DNA from: Rhodanobacter sp. DHG33
GTDB lineage: Bacteria > Pseudomonadota > Gammaproteobacteria > Xanthomonadales > Rhodanobacteraceae
Direction of reading: 5' to 3'
Assembly: GCF_014843005.1 (NCBI RefSeq)
Contig: NZ_JACYXM010000002.1
Location: 620,001-684,000 of the forward strand
Length of the DNA: 64,000 nt
Shown: positions 19,277 to 28,243 of the stretch, piece by piece
How the letters are laid out: every line of letters begins with the position of its first letter
Numbering within the stretch: the stretch's first letter is position 1
Made by a program: the position numbers and the translations under genes
The notes under the pieces: model-generated
Told to the model about the DNA's origin: nothing
The model's database searches: none
What the model saw: only the letters and a program-made list of their open reading frames with translations

Positions 19277-19930
19277 ATGTTCGGGAATTTGTTCGGCAAG
19301 AAGGCCGAAGCATCGGCTGCGGCCGTTGCGCCGCGTGGCCTGGGTGGCTTCCGGCTGGGCGGCGCCGTCGTCGTTGACTCATTGCTCTTCAAGGCGAACG
19401 CCGGCGCATTCGGCTTCGAACCGCCGGCGGGCGATCAGCCCATCGAGGCGTTGGGCACGGTCGACCTGGGCGGCGGCACGCTGCTGTACCGCTGGTACGT
19501 CGAGGACGACGCCTGGTATCAGGTCAAGGCGACGGCAGGTCAGATCGACGAGATCAAGCTGTTCGTGTTCGCCGATACCATCAATCCGCCGACCGTCGAT
19601 GCGTTTCGCCAGTGGGTCGAGCCAACGTCCGATCTTGGCAAGCCCGAGCTGACGTTCAACGGTCGCATCTACAAGCGTGTATGGGGAGACGGCGCAGCGA
19701 ATGCATGGGCGCCGCCGATCGTCTACGACGAATCGGTCACTCATCCATCTGGCGGCCCAGCCGACTTCACCATGACCCACTACTCGATGCTCTACCAGCG
19801 CGAAGTCGAGGGCTTGCCGGGCCGATACGAGTACCTATTCGTGACGGCCGAAGACTACGGTCCGAACAACTTCGACGTGGTCTATTCGCTGGGCACGGAC
19901 GTCAGCGACGCTGACCTGTCGATTACCTGA
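19277..19930 (+). CDS. yjfK: YjfK family protein (DUF2491)
   Basis: The 217-residue product starts MFGNLFGKK with a GAAAGGA site seven bases upstream. It matches DUF2491/YjfK: PRGLGGFRLGGAVVVDSLLF near the start, GTVDLGGGTLLYRWYVED in the middle and a C-terminal YEYLFVTAEDYGPN stretch. The family is cytosolic with no known activity and nearly always lies beside yjfJ-type pspA genes. The frame is open upstream into yjfJ, but the ATG at 19277 is the natural start. Confidence 0.82.
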   Translation: MFGNLFGKKAEASAAAVAPRGLGGFRLGGAVVVDSLLFKANAGAFGFEPPAGDQPIEALGTVDLGGGTLLYRWYVEDDAWYQVKATAGQIDEIKLFVFADTINPPTVDAFRQWVEPTSDLGKPELTFNGRIYKRVWGDGAANAWAPPIVYDESVTHPSGGPADFTMTHYSMLYQREVEGLPGRYEYLFVTAEDYGPNNFDVVYSLGTDVSDADLSIT

Positions 19931-19949
19931 GCCAGGGAAGGAGAACATC

Positions 19950-20504
19950 GTGAAACGATCCACTACCGCTTCGCTGGTCCTGATGGGCCTGGCTCCGTTG
20001 CTGCTGACCGCTTGCGACGATCCGCCGGCGCCGACACAACAAAGCTTTGCGACGGTCGACAACTGCGTCGCAGCCGGCGTACCACGCGATACGTGCCAGA
20101 CGGCGCACGATCAAGCGATCGCGAACGCCGAAAAGGACAGTCCGCATTTCGGGACCCTTGAGCAGTGCATCGCCCAGTTCGGCGCCGGCATGTGCCAGCA
20201 ATCCGGCGGTGACCATGGCTCCTTCTGGATGCCGATGCTCGGCGGTTTCATGATCGCCCGTCTGTTCGATAGCTCCAACAACACCTCGTATGTCCCCGTG
20301 GGGCCGATCTACCGCTCGGCCAGCGGTGGCTATTACTCGCCACCCAGTAACGGTGTCTATGGGGGTAGCTACCGCTCAAGCGCGAGCGGCTGGGGTTCGA
20401 CGGCCAGCGGTGACGGCAGCAGTGGGTCAGGCTCCCGTGCCATCACGGCAAGCCGCGGCGGCTTCGGTTCGGCACATGCCGCGGCAGGCGGTTGGGGTGG
20501 CTGA
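19950..20504 (+). CDS. yjfM: DUF1190 lipoprotein (YgiB/YjfM family)
   Basis: A GTG start with a strong GGAAGGAG site encodes a 184-residue lipoprotein; the lipobox reads LLLTAC (cysteine near residue 22). The body matches DUF1190: two Cys-containing segments (DNCVAAGVPRDTCQTAHDQA and EQCIAQFGAGMC), then WMPMLGGFMIARLF and a Gly/Ser/Tyr-rich tail. In enterobacteria YgiB and YjfM are paired with the ATP-grasp proteins YgiC and YjfC, as here. The target and role are unknown; location in the outer or inner membrane leaflet is inferred. Confidence 0.82.
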   Translation: MKRSTTASLVLMGLAPLLLTACDDPPAPTQQSFATVDNCVAAGVPRDTCQTAHDQAIANAEKDSPHFGTLEQCIAQFGAGMCQQSGGDHGSFWMPMLGGFMIARLFDSSNNTSYVPVGPIYRSASGGYYSPPSNGVYGGSYRSSASGWGSTASGDGSSGSGSRAITASRGGFGSAHAAAGGWGG

Positions 20505-20506
20505 TC

Positions 20507-21670
20507 ATGCATCGCATGGCTATTGCGCCCCGTACGGACTGGCAGCAGACGGCAGAGGCTTACGGCTTCCGCTTCCATACGATCAGTGGAGAGATGTATT
20601 GGGACGAGTCGGCGTACTACGCCTTCTCCCTGCAGGAGGTCGAACGGAACATTGAGGATCCGACCGGCGAAATCCACCAGATGGCGATGTCCCTGGTGGG
20701 GGACGTCCTGCGTAGCGAAGCACTTCTCACGAAGCTCGCGATTCCGTCATCCCACTGGGACTGGATTGCAGACAGTTGGCGTAGGGGCCAGCCGCATCTC
20801 TATGGACGCATGGATCTCGCCTACGATGGCACCGGTCCCGCCAAGCTCTACGAGCTGAACTACGACACGCCGACATCTCTCTACGAGGCAGCCTTCTTCC
20901 AGTGGATCTGGTTAGAGCAGCAGATCGAGCGCGGCGCGCTGCCGAAAGGTGCCGATCAATACAACAGCATCCAGGACAAAGTGGTGCTGGCGTTCGCCGA
21001 GCTGGCAAAGGGTTTGCCGCGGCCGTTCTATTTCAGCGCCGCGCGTGGAAGCGTTGAAGATCAGGGAACAGTCGACTATCTGCGCGACTGCGCCCAGCAG
21101 GCAGGTCTTGCTGCCGGCTCCATCGCGATCGAGGACATCGGCCTGTCCACGACGGGTACGTTTACCGATCTCAACGACATCGTCATCGGCACCTTGTTCA
21201 AGCTTTACCCCCTCGAAGACCTGTTTGCCGACCGGTATGGTTCCGCGTTGCCGGGGTCCGGTTTACAGCTCATCGAGCCACCGTGGAAATCGGTGCTGAG
21301 CAACAAGGGCATTTTGCCGCTGTTGTGGGAGCGCTATGAGGGACATCCCAACCTGCTTCCAGCCTACTTCGAGGCAGAGAATCCGGCGCCGCTTCCGGAA
21401 GGATGGGTGCGCAAGCCGCTCTTCTCGCGCGAAGGCGCGAACATCCGCATCCGGACAACCGAAGGCGACATCCTGGAGTCAGACGGCCCGTATGTCGGTG
21501 CGTCTCACATCCGACAGGCCTACCACCCGCTGACGAAGTTCCCGGGCGGATACCCGCTCATCGGCAGTTGGATCGTCGGAGACGCGCCAGCCGGCATGGG
21601 CCTACGCGAAGACGCCGGACTCATCACGCGCGATACCTCGCGGTTCGTGCCCCACGTGATTCTGGACTGA
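20507..21670 (+). CDS. yjfC: Glutathionylspermidine-synthase-like ATP-grasp protein (YjfC/YgiC)
   Basis: The 387-residue product matches the ATP-grasp synthetase domain of glutathionylspermidine synthase. Visible family segments are YWDESAYYAFSLQEVERN, KLYELNYDTPTSLYEAAFFQ, LLWERYEGHPNLLPAYFE, then WVRKPLFSREGANI and YPLIGSWIVGDAPAGMGLRED near the C-terminus. There is no amidase half, as in YjfC/YgiC. The family should ligate an amine to a carboxylate using ATP, but a peptide substrate has not been established and may lie on the adjacent lipoprotein. The start at 20507 overlaps nothing; 20516 is an alternative. It is the last gene of the operon. Confidence 0.88.
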   Translation: MHRMAIAPRTDWQQTAEAYGFRFHTISGEMYWDESAYYAFSLQEVERNIEDPTGEIHQMAMSLVGDVLRSEALLTKLAIPSSHWDWIADSWRRGQPHLYGRMDLAYDGTGPAKLYELNYDTPTSLYEAAFFQWIWLEQQIERGALPKGADQYNSIQDKVVLAFAELAKGLPRPFYFSAARGSVEDQGTVDYLRDCAQQAGLAAGSIAIEDIGLSTTGTFTDLNDIVIGTLFKLYPLEDLFADRYGSALPGSGLQLIEPPWKSVLSNKGILPLLWERYEGHPNLLPAYFEAENPAPLPEGWVRKPLFSREGANIRIRTTEGDILESDGPYVGASHIRQAYHPLTKFPGGYPLIGSWIVGDAPAGMGLREDAGLITRDTSRFVPHVILD

Positions 21671-22234
21671 TCAGTCGGGCTTCACCGTTCGACGTGTGCT
21701 CAAGCGTTGCATCGACCGGCTGAAATCGGTCGTGTGATTCGATCAGGTGGATGCAGCTGTAGGCCTCGACAATCTTTCGTAGCAAGACGCAGGATCCTGG
21801 CCATCGCTCATGCCTGTCCTCTATCCCTTCGCATTCTTGCCTGCCAGCATAAAAGCCGGTCGTCGCCAGCTCTTCGGCTGACGACTCGGGTTATTTGTCA
21901 GCCCTTGCCTTCGGCGGTCTGATCAAGGCGTACGGCTCGCTTTCAGCCTCGCGTACGCTTTCTATATAAGAGGGTTTGTGTTCCACACCCTCTGTAAATC
22001 AACAGCAAAAGACCCCCTGCCTTATGGCACCCGGCCGACGGTGGGTGAGTACGTCGACATAACATATGGTGCGCGTCGGTAAAAATTTACAGAATGGCAT
22101 ATATATGACACATCAGTATGTGTGGTCAGCGACCAGTCGAGTCCATGCTAAGCGCCAGTTACTCTTTGCCTTATCGCGTCAAGTGGCCGGTGGTAGTCAG
22201 GTTGAACGCCAGTGAATGTGGCTTACGCGCACGC
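21671..22234. other. Gene-free spacer after the yjf operon
   Basis: No convincing gene is seen. A hairpin (AGAGGGT at 21969-21975 with ACCCTCT at 21987-21993, plus an inner GTG/CAC) could end transcription from yjfC, though no U-run follows. The composition becomes AT-richer to the right of about 22000, as in the adjoining mobile module. Confidence 0.5.
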
Positions 22235-22263
22235 AAAAAAAACGGCCCCGGGGTCTGGGGCCG
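22235..22263 (-). terminator. Rho-independent terminator of the DUF3987 gene
   Basis: On the minus strand a 7-bp GC stem (CGGCCCC at 22243-22249, GGGGCCG at 22257-22263) is followed by eight U residues (A-run at 22235-22242). It lies about 115 bases beyond the DUF3987 stop. Confidence 0.85.
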
Positions 22264-22376
22264 AATGAATCAATTTAGTTTTTTCAGGAAAGACGGAAAT
22301 GTGCGATAAAAGGTCGCAGATTTAGCGATTTCTGAAAAAAGTGCCCCCCGATTTCGGTGGCACTCATGCAGGCGAG

Positions 22377-23984
22377 TTAGCGATGGTTCTCCCCGCGCTG
22401 ATGGGGTGCCTGACTGCTGAACAGCCCCCCCATGAGTGGCAATGGGCCCTGGCAATTTGGATTGCCGTACAACGGAATCGGTGCGCGGTAGAACGCTTCG
22501 GGGATCGGTCCGGCTAACGACTTCGTGGTGAGCTTGCTGAAGGCGGTAGGGTTAAGGCGGATGAACTGCTTACGTTCGGACTTGTCCACCGTAACGTATC
22601 CGTTGTTGATAAGCACACTGATTGCCGCCTCGAAATCAGGACCGCCCTCACGGACGGCTCGGCCCTGAAGTACGTCGTTGTACGACGCTGGCAAGAAGCC
22701 GGGCACCCAGTTGTACTCGTATAGGTAACGGGTTACGCGCCACGCATCCTTGATCGACTTCGGCGTGTCGTCGGTTGGGTCGAACATGCGCTTGAATTCA
22801 GCAAGGAACAGGCGCATGACGGCAATGGCACGAGACAGTGTTGTACTACTGATCTCGCCCTCGAGCCCTTCGGCGACGTGGAAGATGCCAGCGATTCGAC
22901 TGGCGTTATCCATGTACTTGGCTACGAAGTCGCTGATGTTCTCTAGATTGCCGCCGGGTCTCGCCTGCGCGTTGATGGTGTCGTGCTCTTTCTTCCAGAG
23001 CACAACGGCATCGGGAGAAAAGGTCAGGGTGGTACGAGAGTATTCCCCCATGCGACGGTGCCTGAAGGCTTCGATCACAAGTTGTTCCAGCCGGGCCAGG
23101 AACGCGTGGAGATGCCCCTGATCCGTAACTTCGTCGTCAGTGAGGTCATTGTTCTGATGCGGTGAGCAGCGAACGATCAGCGTGCGTGCCATCAGTCCCG
23201 ATTCGCGTGCAGCTCCGTCGTTTTTCGCAAGGAATTGATCCGAGAATTTGGGCTGCACGAAGAGCACGAAAGTGAGGACCAAGTCGTTGAGCGAACACGT
23301 CGTATGTGCACCGTCCAGCATGAAAGTCTGAGTTCCGCCTTGCCATGCGTTGGAAAGAACGGCGGGTTGAGTCATCACACCAGATTTCAGAATGGGGTGT
23401 GCCTCGTCGCTGGCGATAATGATGCGTTTGTGATTGGTGCAAACCGCCTTGGCAAAGGCGGAGAAGGACATTGCCTGATACAGCACGCGATCATCCGTGG
23501 GCATGTTGTTCTCGTGCTCGCGCATAGCTTCCTTGAGGTGATCGTCAGATTCACACGCTTGCGCGGCTTTGACGATCGCCTTGTCGAGACCTTTGCGCTT
23601 GAGTTCCCAGAGGCGGTACTTGCTTTTGAACTGATCAGAGGTAGCGCCGTTCTGAGATTCCTGACGAGCGAATACCTCCATGATCGGCTTCGCGAAGGCG
23701 TTGTAGGCAGGTGTCTTGCCAACACCCGATTCGGCAATACCCATGATGTAAAGAGACAGTGGGGTTTCCTCGCCACTGATCGGGTGCTTCACACTTGCGT
23801 GCTGGGCGACTGCGGATGCAACGGCACCGAGTTGAGAGGCAAAGCACAGAGCGAGAGGAATCCCGGCTTGCGCCGGGGATTCCAGAAGAGCATCAAACCA
23901 CAAGCTCGGGAGATGCGACTGGAGGGTTGATGACCAGTCGATATGAATGGTGTTGCCCGGACCAGAGGTGACGTAGTCAATCAT
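22377..23984 (-). CDS. DUF3987 P-loop protein (YfjI-like, mobile-element replication type)
   Basis: The 535-residue product starts with an AGGGGG site and overlaps the preceding gene by 8 bases. The N-terminal half carries PLALCFASQLGAVASAVAQH and a Walker-A-like GIAESGVGKTPAYNAF. Then comes IIIASDEAHPILKSG, a Walker-B-like segment with DE. The second half includes SRIAGIFHVAEGLEGE and YEYNWVPGFLPASYNDV, a winged-helix-like segment that reads like the end of primase/helicase-associated proteins. DUF3987/YfjI proteins occur on integrative elements and are thought to be helicase-like replication proteins. It belongs with the two small upstream genes. Confidence 0.82.
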   Translation of the reverse strand: MIDYVTSGPGNTIHIDWSSTLQSHLPSLWFDALLESPAQAGIPLALCFASQLGAVASAVAQHASVKHPISGEETPLSLYIMGIAESGVGKTPAYNAFAKPIMEVFARQESQNGATSDQFKSKYRLWELKRKGLDKAIVKAAQACESDDHLKEAMREHENNMPTDDRVLYQAMSFSAFAKAVCTNHKRIIIASDEAHPILKSGVMTQPAVLSNAWQGGTQTFMLDGAHTTCSLNDLVLTFVLFVQPKFSDQFLAKNDGAARESGLMARTLIVRCSPHQNNDLTDDEVTDQGHLHAFLARLEQLVIEAFRHRRMGEYSRTTLTFSPDAVVLWKKEHDTINAQARPGGNLENISDFVAKYMDNASRIAGIFHVAEGLEGEISSTTLSRAIAVMRLFLAEFKRMFDPTDDTPKSIKDAWRVTRYLYEYNWVPGFLPASYNDVLQGRAVREGGPDFEAAISVLINNGYVTVDKSERKQFIRLNPTAFSKLTTKSLAGPIPEAFYRAPIPLYGNPNCQGPLPLMGGLFSSQAPHQRGENHR

Positions 23985-24315
23985 GACGCACCCCCTGATC
24001 GTCGTCATTGGTTGGTTCCACCGGATTGTCGTCTGGCTTCTCTCTGTCTTTATGCAGCTGCTGACGACGCGTGCGTTCTGCGTCGAGCATTTTGTTGAAT
24101 GTATTGGCCGACAACGACAGACCAATTTTGGCCAGCACTTTGAGGATCTTGACCTTCGGCACCTTACGGGCGAGAGCAGCTTCGATCCTGGCGAATTGGT
24201 TGCGAAACATCTCGCGTTTCAGCGTGCGTTCGTCCGGAGTAAGTGCATCAAGCGCCTCGGCGATATCCAAGGCGTCCGAGTCCATGGAGGGGAGCTCGTT
24301 CGCTTCATAGTTCAT
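23977..24315 (-). CDS. Small hypothetical protein of the mobile-element module
   Basis: The 112-residue soluble protein sits between the AlpA-like regulator and the DUF3987 gene, overlapping both (11 and 8 bases), so the three are co-transcribed and probably coupled. It is highly charged, with a helical core RNQFARIEAALARKVPKVKI and LAKIGLSLSANTFNKMLDAE, which looks like a helix-turn-helix of the type that binds DNA on conjugative or integrated elements. I do not recognise a named family. Confidence 0.72.
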   Translation of the reverse strand: MNYEANELPSMDSDALDIAEALDALTPDERTLKREMFRNQFARIEAALARKVPKVKILKVLAKIGLSLSANTFNKMLDAERTRRQQLHKDREKPDDNPVEPTNDDDQGVRHD

Positions 24316-24730
24316 ACGACGCCCCCTTGGCCGTGTTGCGGGACTGGGCGGCCTTCGCTTTGACCCATGCTCTTATCTCGTTTTTCCAAAAGCGTTGGCC
24401 ACTGCCTAAGTCGAAGGGTGTTGGGAACGACTCGTCGAAATTCTCGTGTTTTGGGTTACGCAGGTCATCGAAGGCCGTTTTGCTGAGGCCGGCTTGCTCA
24501 ATGGCCTCAGTGGTGCGCAAGGGTTTGTCGTTCGGCTCGCCTTCTACAGTAGAAGCGCGTGAGATTGCCGTTTCGCTGAGCGCGAGCAAGAGTCCGCGGT
24601 TCTGGATAAGCAGACGGTAGATGTCGTCAGACGTCGCTTCGCCGGGGATGGCAGCAGCGCTGATCGAAGCGGAAAGCACGGTCTTGGCGTGCTGATGCAC
24701 GCGACCGGCGTCAGAGGTTGTAGAACACAT
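24305..24730 (-). CDS. AlpA-like regulator / DNA-binding protein of a mobile element
   Basis: The 141-residue product has an AGGAAG site directly before the ATG. The C-terminal half reads like an excisionase/AlpA winged-helix domain: LRTTEAIEQAGLSKTAFDDL, then FPTPFDLGSGQRFWKNEIRA and WVKAKAAQ, matching the family pattern in which a sensor loop 'FP.P..LG.....W...E...W' follows the HTH. AlpA proteins activate integrase or excision genes of cryptic prophages. The N-terminal 50 residues are extra compared with the 60-70 residue AlpA norm. No integrase gene lies beside it. Confidence 0.68.
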   Translation of the reverse strand: MCSTTSDAGRVHQHAKTVLSASISAAAIPGEATSDDIYRLLIQNRGLLLALSETAISRASTVEGEPNDKPLRTTEAIEQAGLSKTAFDDLRNPKHENFDESFPTPFDLGSGQRFWKNEIRAWVKAKAAQSRNTAKGASYEL

Positions 24731-25370
24731 ACGCTTCCTTCTCGAACCGCAGTGCGGTCAAGGTCATTGTGAAAAAGGAATTTGGCGCTGGGGCTGCAAG
24801 AGCTGCGTCTTGCATGGCATGCGCTGCGTGTGCTGGCTCGGCAATGTATGGGGGCCGAGTTAGATAGGAGATTCCCTGTGCCGGATATTCCTTGGATACC
24901 GACTGTCGGGAATGGCACTCTAGCGTGGCACTTGCCTATCGCCCCATTCGGGTAGGCTGCTCTTGGCTAGTGGCAGGTGATGATAAGGGCCGTCAATGAC
25001 CCTCGTATCGGCGAGCGGTGCTTTGCCTACCTTGTTATCACAGATACATCAGTGACGGTCAGATGTAAACCCAAAGCACGCGTTGGCAAGTCTCGTACGA
25101 CGACTCGTACATTCGGTGCCGACGGAATTCACTGCCGGAACGCATCTACATACCGTTACATACCGTGCTTGTAGTCGCGGCTACCATGGAGCAGCTGGTG
25201 GGCCTTGAAAGTTGCCGCGCAGGGCGGGCACCTTACGAACCTTCAGCAGCGTGTCGATGAAACTATGCGCGGACGCAATCCTGGAGCAGGCCGTGTTTAA
25301 TGCAAGGGCAGGTAATCAGGTCAAAGCCGGCAAGCGATGTCGCAAGATGGTGGTTGAAGGCGGGGAGCAT
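24731..25370. other. Gene-free boundary region between mobile module and core aminopeptidase
   Basis: No supported gene is seen in 640 bases. It contains the promoter side of the AlpA-like gene and a tandem 10-mer (TACATACCGT at 25147-25156 and 25157-25166). A copy of the tRNA-Ser 3' end was looked for by eye and not found. It is the probable right edge of the accessory region. Confidence 0.5.
25147..25166. repeat. Tandem duplication of a 10-mer
   Basis: TACATACCGT occurs twice with no spacer. It sits near the junction between the mobile module and core DNA and could mark an insertion boundary or a regulatory site. Confidence 0.6.
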
Positions 25371-28034
25371 ATGCGACATGTCATGGTGTTGGCGTGTTGC
25401 TGTCTGCTGAGCGCGCAGGCTCTCGCTGCCGCACATGACGAACCGGCACCCGCTGGGCGTCTTCCTACATGGGCGCAGCCATCGCTGTATCGCGTGGCCT
25501 TGCGCATCGATCCGGATCAGGCGCGCTACTCCGGCGATGTCGATATCACGATCGCCCTGCGCCAACCGTCCGATCGCCTATGGCTGCATGGGCAAGGTTT
25601 CCAGGTCGATCGGGTCAGCGTGATCGATGCGGCAGGCATACCGCATGCGGCGCATTATCGGGAAATGCCGGGGGGCGAAGGCGTCGCGCGCATCGACATG
25701 GATCGTGCGCTGCCCGCGCAGACCCTTCACCTGGCTTTGCACTACAGCGCCGCGCTCTCCGATGGTGTGCAGGGCTTGTACAAGACACGGCAGGAAGGGC
25801 GCAATTACGCCGTGGCGCAGATGGAACCGATCAGCGCCCGCACGGTGTTCCCCTGTTTCGATGAACCGTCGTTCCGCGCCAGTTTTGCGCTGAGCCTTAC
25901 TGTTCCCGCGCACGACACTGCGCTCGCCAACACCCGGCAGATTGCACAAACCGATGCCGGCAAAGGCTGGAAGACGGTGGTGTTCGCGCCGAGCAAGCCG
26001 TTGCCGACCTATCTGCTGGCATTCGGCGTGGGGCCATGGGAAATCCTTCCCGCGGCTCCGATTGCGCCGGATGCGTACCGCAGCGCGCCCTTGCCGTTGC
26101 GCAGTGTCGGCTATGCCGGCGAAGCCGGCAGCATGCGGCGCGTGGCGGCGTTTACGCCATCGATCATCCAGGCGCTGGAGAACTACTACGCATACGGTTA
26201 TCCCTGGGACAAGCTGGACCTGATCAACCTGGGGGGCGGCATGGAAAACCCCGGCCTGGTCGTACTGGACGATCTCGGGTCGGGCGACCCGCAGGCATCG
26301 CCGGCAGCAGTACGCGGCGCGTTCGATCTGACTGCGCACGAGCTCGCGCATCAATGGACCGGCAATACGGTGACCATGGACTGGTGGAACGATACCTGGC
26401 TCAGCGAGGCATTCACCACCTGGATGCAGCAGAAAATCAGCATGCAGTTGCACCCGGAATACCGCGCCGACCTGGATCGGGCGCAGCTGGTGCAGCGTGC
26501 GATGGCGAACGACAGCCTGGTGAGCGCGCGCAGTATCCGCCAGCCAATCGAGGGCAGCGGCGACATCATGAATGCCTTCGACGACATCACGTATCAGAAA
26601 GGCGCCGGCGTGCTCGGCATGTTCGAGCATTATCTCGGTGCGGCAGCGTTTCAACGGGGTATGCGCACGTATATCCAAGCGCATGCCATGCAGAGCGTGG
26701 ATGCCGGGGCCGTGGTCGAGGCGATCGCGCGGCAAGCTGACGACCCCGCCGCCGTTGAGCGTGCTTTCTACAGTTTCCTCGACCAAACGGGTGTCCCTTA
26801 TGTGTACGCCGAGGTAGTGTCGCAACGCGGACAGGTGGCCGTGCAACTGTCGCAGTCGCGCTACCTGCCGCTGGGAGCGAAGGGCGATGGCGAACGCCGC
26901 TGGGGCATCCCGGTATGCGTGCGCTACGGCACGGCGGCGGCCAAACGCGAAGTCTGCACGCTGCTCGACGCGGCGCGAGCCACGCTGGCGTTGCCGGGCG
27001 CGAGTGCAGCGAGCTGGGTCATGCCCAATGCCGACGGGCAAGGCTATTACCGCTACGGTCTGGATTCGCACAGCCTGTCCATGCTTGCGGCGCATATGGA
27101 TCGTTTGAGCGATGTGGAACAACTGGCGTATGCGGATGCGGTCGAAGCCAGCTTCCATCATGGTGATATCGATGCCGGAGAGGTGCTGGCCGCGCTGCGT
27201 CCCTTGGCCGGTGCGCCGACACGCGAGGTAGCCACGGCGCCGCTCGATCAGCTTGCATGGATTTATCGCCATTTGGCCCGTACGGATGCGCAGCGCGCCG
27301 CAGTGACGCAGTGGGTAACTGCAGCTTACCTGCCGCGCCTGCAACGACTGGGGTATCGGGCCCGTGCAGGCGAAGCAGACGACGATGCCCTATGGCGCAA
27401 GGCCCTGGTGACGCCGCTGGCCTTCGTGTTCAAGCTGCCAGCGGTGCGTACAGCCTTGTTGCATGAAGGCGATGCATTGCTTGCATCCATGCGTAACGGC
27501 TCGTTCGATGCGCAGCACGTCGATCGCGAGATGGCGGTGGCTGCACTCGGCGTTGCCGTACAGGAACGCGGAGCGCCGGCTCTGCAAACCCTGGCGACGG
27601 CGCTGCAGGCCAGTCACGATTCGGTCTGGCAGCGACAGCTGGCATTGGCGATGGCGCACGCCAACGACAGCAGCAGCGCTGCGCAGCTGCGCGCACTGGC
27701 ACTGGACCCCAAGCTCGAAGCATTCGAGAAGCTCAACTTTTTGATGACCACCGATGGCGGCGTGACGGATCGCGATGCGCGCTGGCAGTGGTTCGATAGG
27801 CATCTGCCGGAGCTGTTGGAGGGCTTGCCGGGACCTGCCGCTGCCTACATGCCGCTGATGCTGGCCAAGGAGGCCTGCACCGATGCCGATGCGGCACGCC
27901 TACAGGCGATGTTCCAGCGGCAGAGCGAACAGGTGCCCGGCGTGGCGCGCGGCGTGGTGCAGGGGAGCGAGACGATTCATCTATGCAGTGCTTTGAGCCG
28001 TGCGCAAAACCCGGCAGCCATCACGCGCCGATGA
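25371..28034 (+). CDS. Secreted M1-family metallo-aminopeptidase
   Basis: The 887-residue product has a signal peptide (MRHVMVLACCCLLSAQALAA). The exopeptidase motif GGGMENP lies near residue 288. The gluzincin zinc site has H323 and H327 of HELAHQWTGNTV, with E346 in TWLSEAFTTW, exactly the HExxH-x18-E spacing. A catalytic tyrosine is expected in the following DDITYQKGAGVLGMFEHYLG. An ERAP1-like helical C-terminal domain completes the fold. It removes N-terminal amino acids from peptides, probably in the periplasm. The start at 25371 has GGGGAG upstream; an open frame from 25212 is not needed. It is the first core-looking gene after the accessory region. Confidence 0.95.
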   Translation: MRHVMVLACCCLLSAQALAAAHDEPAPAGRLPTWAQPSLYRVALRIDPDQARYSGDVDITIALRQPSDRLWLHGQGFQVDRVSVIDAAGIPHAAHYREMPGGEGVARIDMDRALPAQTLHLALHYSAALSDGVQGLYKTRQEGRNYAVAQMEPISARTVFPCFDEPSFRASFALSLTVPAHDTALANTRQIAQTDAGKGWKTVVFAPSKPLPTYLLAFGVGPWEILPAAPIAPDAYRSAPLPLRSVGYAGEAGSMRRVAAFTPSIIQALENYYAYGYPWDKLDLINLGGGMENPGLVVLDDLGSGDPQASPAAVRGAFDLTAHELAHQWTGNTVTMDWWNDTWLSEAFTTWMQQKISMQLHPEYRADLDRAQLVQRAMANDSLVSARSIRQPIEGSGDIMNAFDDITYQKGAGVLGMFEHYLGAAAFQRGMRTYIQAHAMQSVDAGAVVEAIARQADDPAAVERAFYSFLDQTGVPYVYAEVVSQRGQVAVQLSQSRYLPLGAKGDGERRWGIPVCVRYGTAAAKREVCTLLDAARATLALPGASAASWVMPNADGQGYYRYGLDSHSLSMLAAHMDRLSDVEQLAYADAVEASFHHGDIDAGEVLAALRPLAGAPTREVATAPLDQLAWIYRHLARTDAQRAAVTQWVTAAYLPRLQRLGYRARAGEADDDALWRKALVTPLAFVFKLPAVRTALLHEGDALLASMRNGSFDAQHVDREMAVAALGVAVQERGAPALQTLATALQASHDSVWQRQLALAMAHANDSSSAAQLRALALDPKLEAFEKLNFLMTTDGGVTDRDARWQWFDRHLPELLEGLPGPAAAYMPLMLAKEACTDADAARLQAMFQRQSEQVPGVARGVVQGSETIHLCSALSRAQNPAAITRR

Positions 28035-28243
28035 TGGCTGTGCCGATTGGTCTCGAAACATGGATCAGATCGGACGCCTGATTTCTCTCTGGTTGATTCC
28101 TGCCCAAAGTGCATTCCTGTTTCCAGGTTTTACGGGCCACAGCAGTCGACTTACCGAACGGAAGCGTCTTCGTGCCGACACGCTCGGCGAGTCGGTTCGT
28201 CGGTTCCATTCCCCCCATAAGCGCGAATTGGCACGAATTGCGC

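Noticed and set aside
24977-25174. Short plus-strand frame that faintly recalls the N-terminal domain of an integrase (YLVITDTS, then GKSRTTTRTFG)
   Set aside because: The similarity is weak, there is no continuation into a catalytic domain, and the length is short, so it is not reported as an integrase remnant.
9162-25370. Right-hand att duplicate of the tRNA-Ser 3' end
   Set aside because: A copy of the GTTCGAATCCCACTCTCTCC sequence was looked for by eye and not found, so no attR is annotated.
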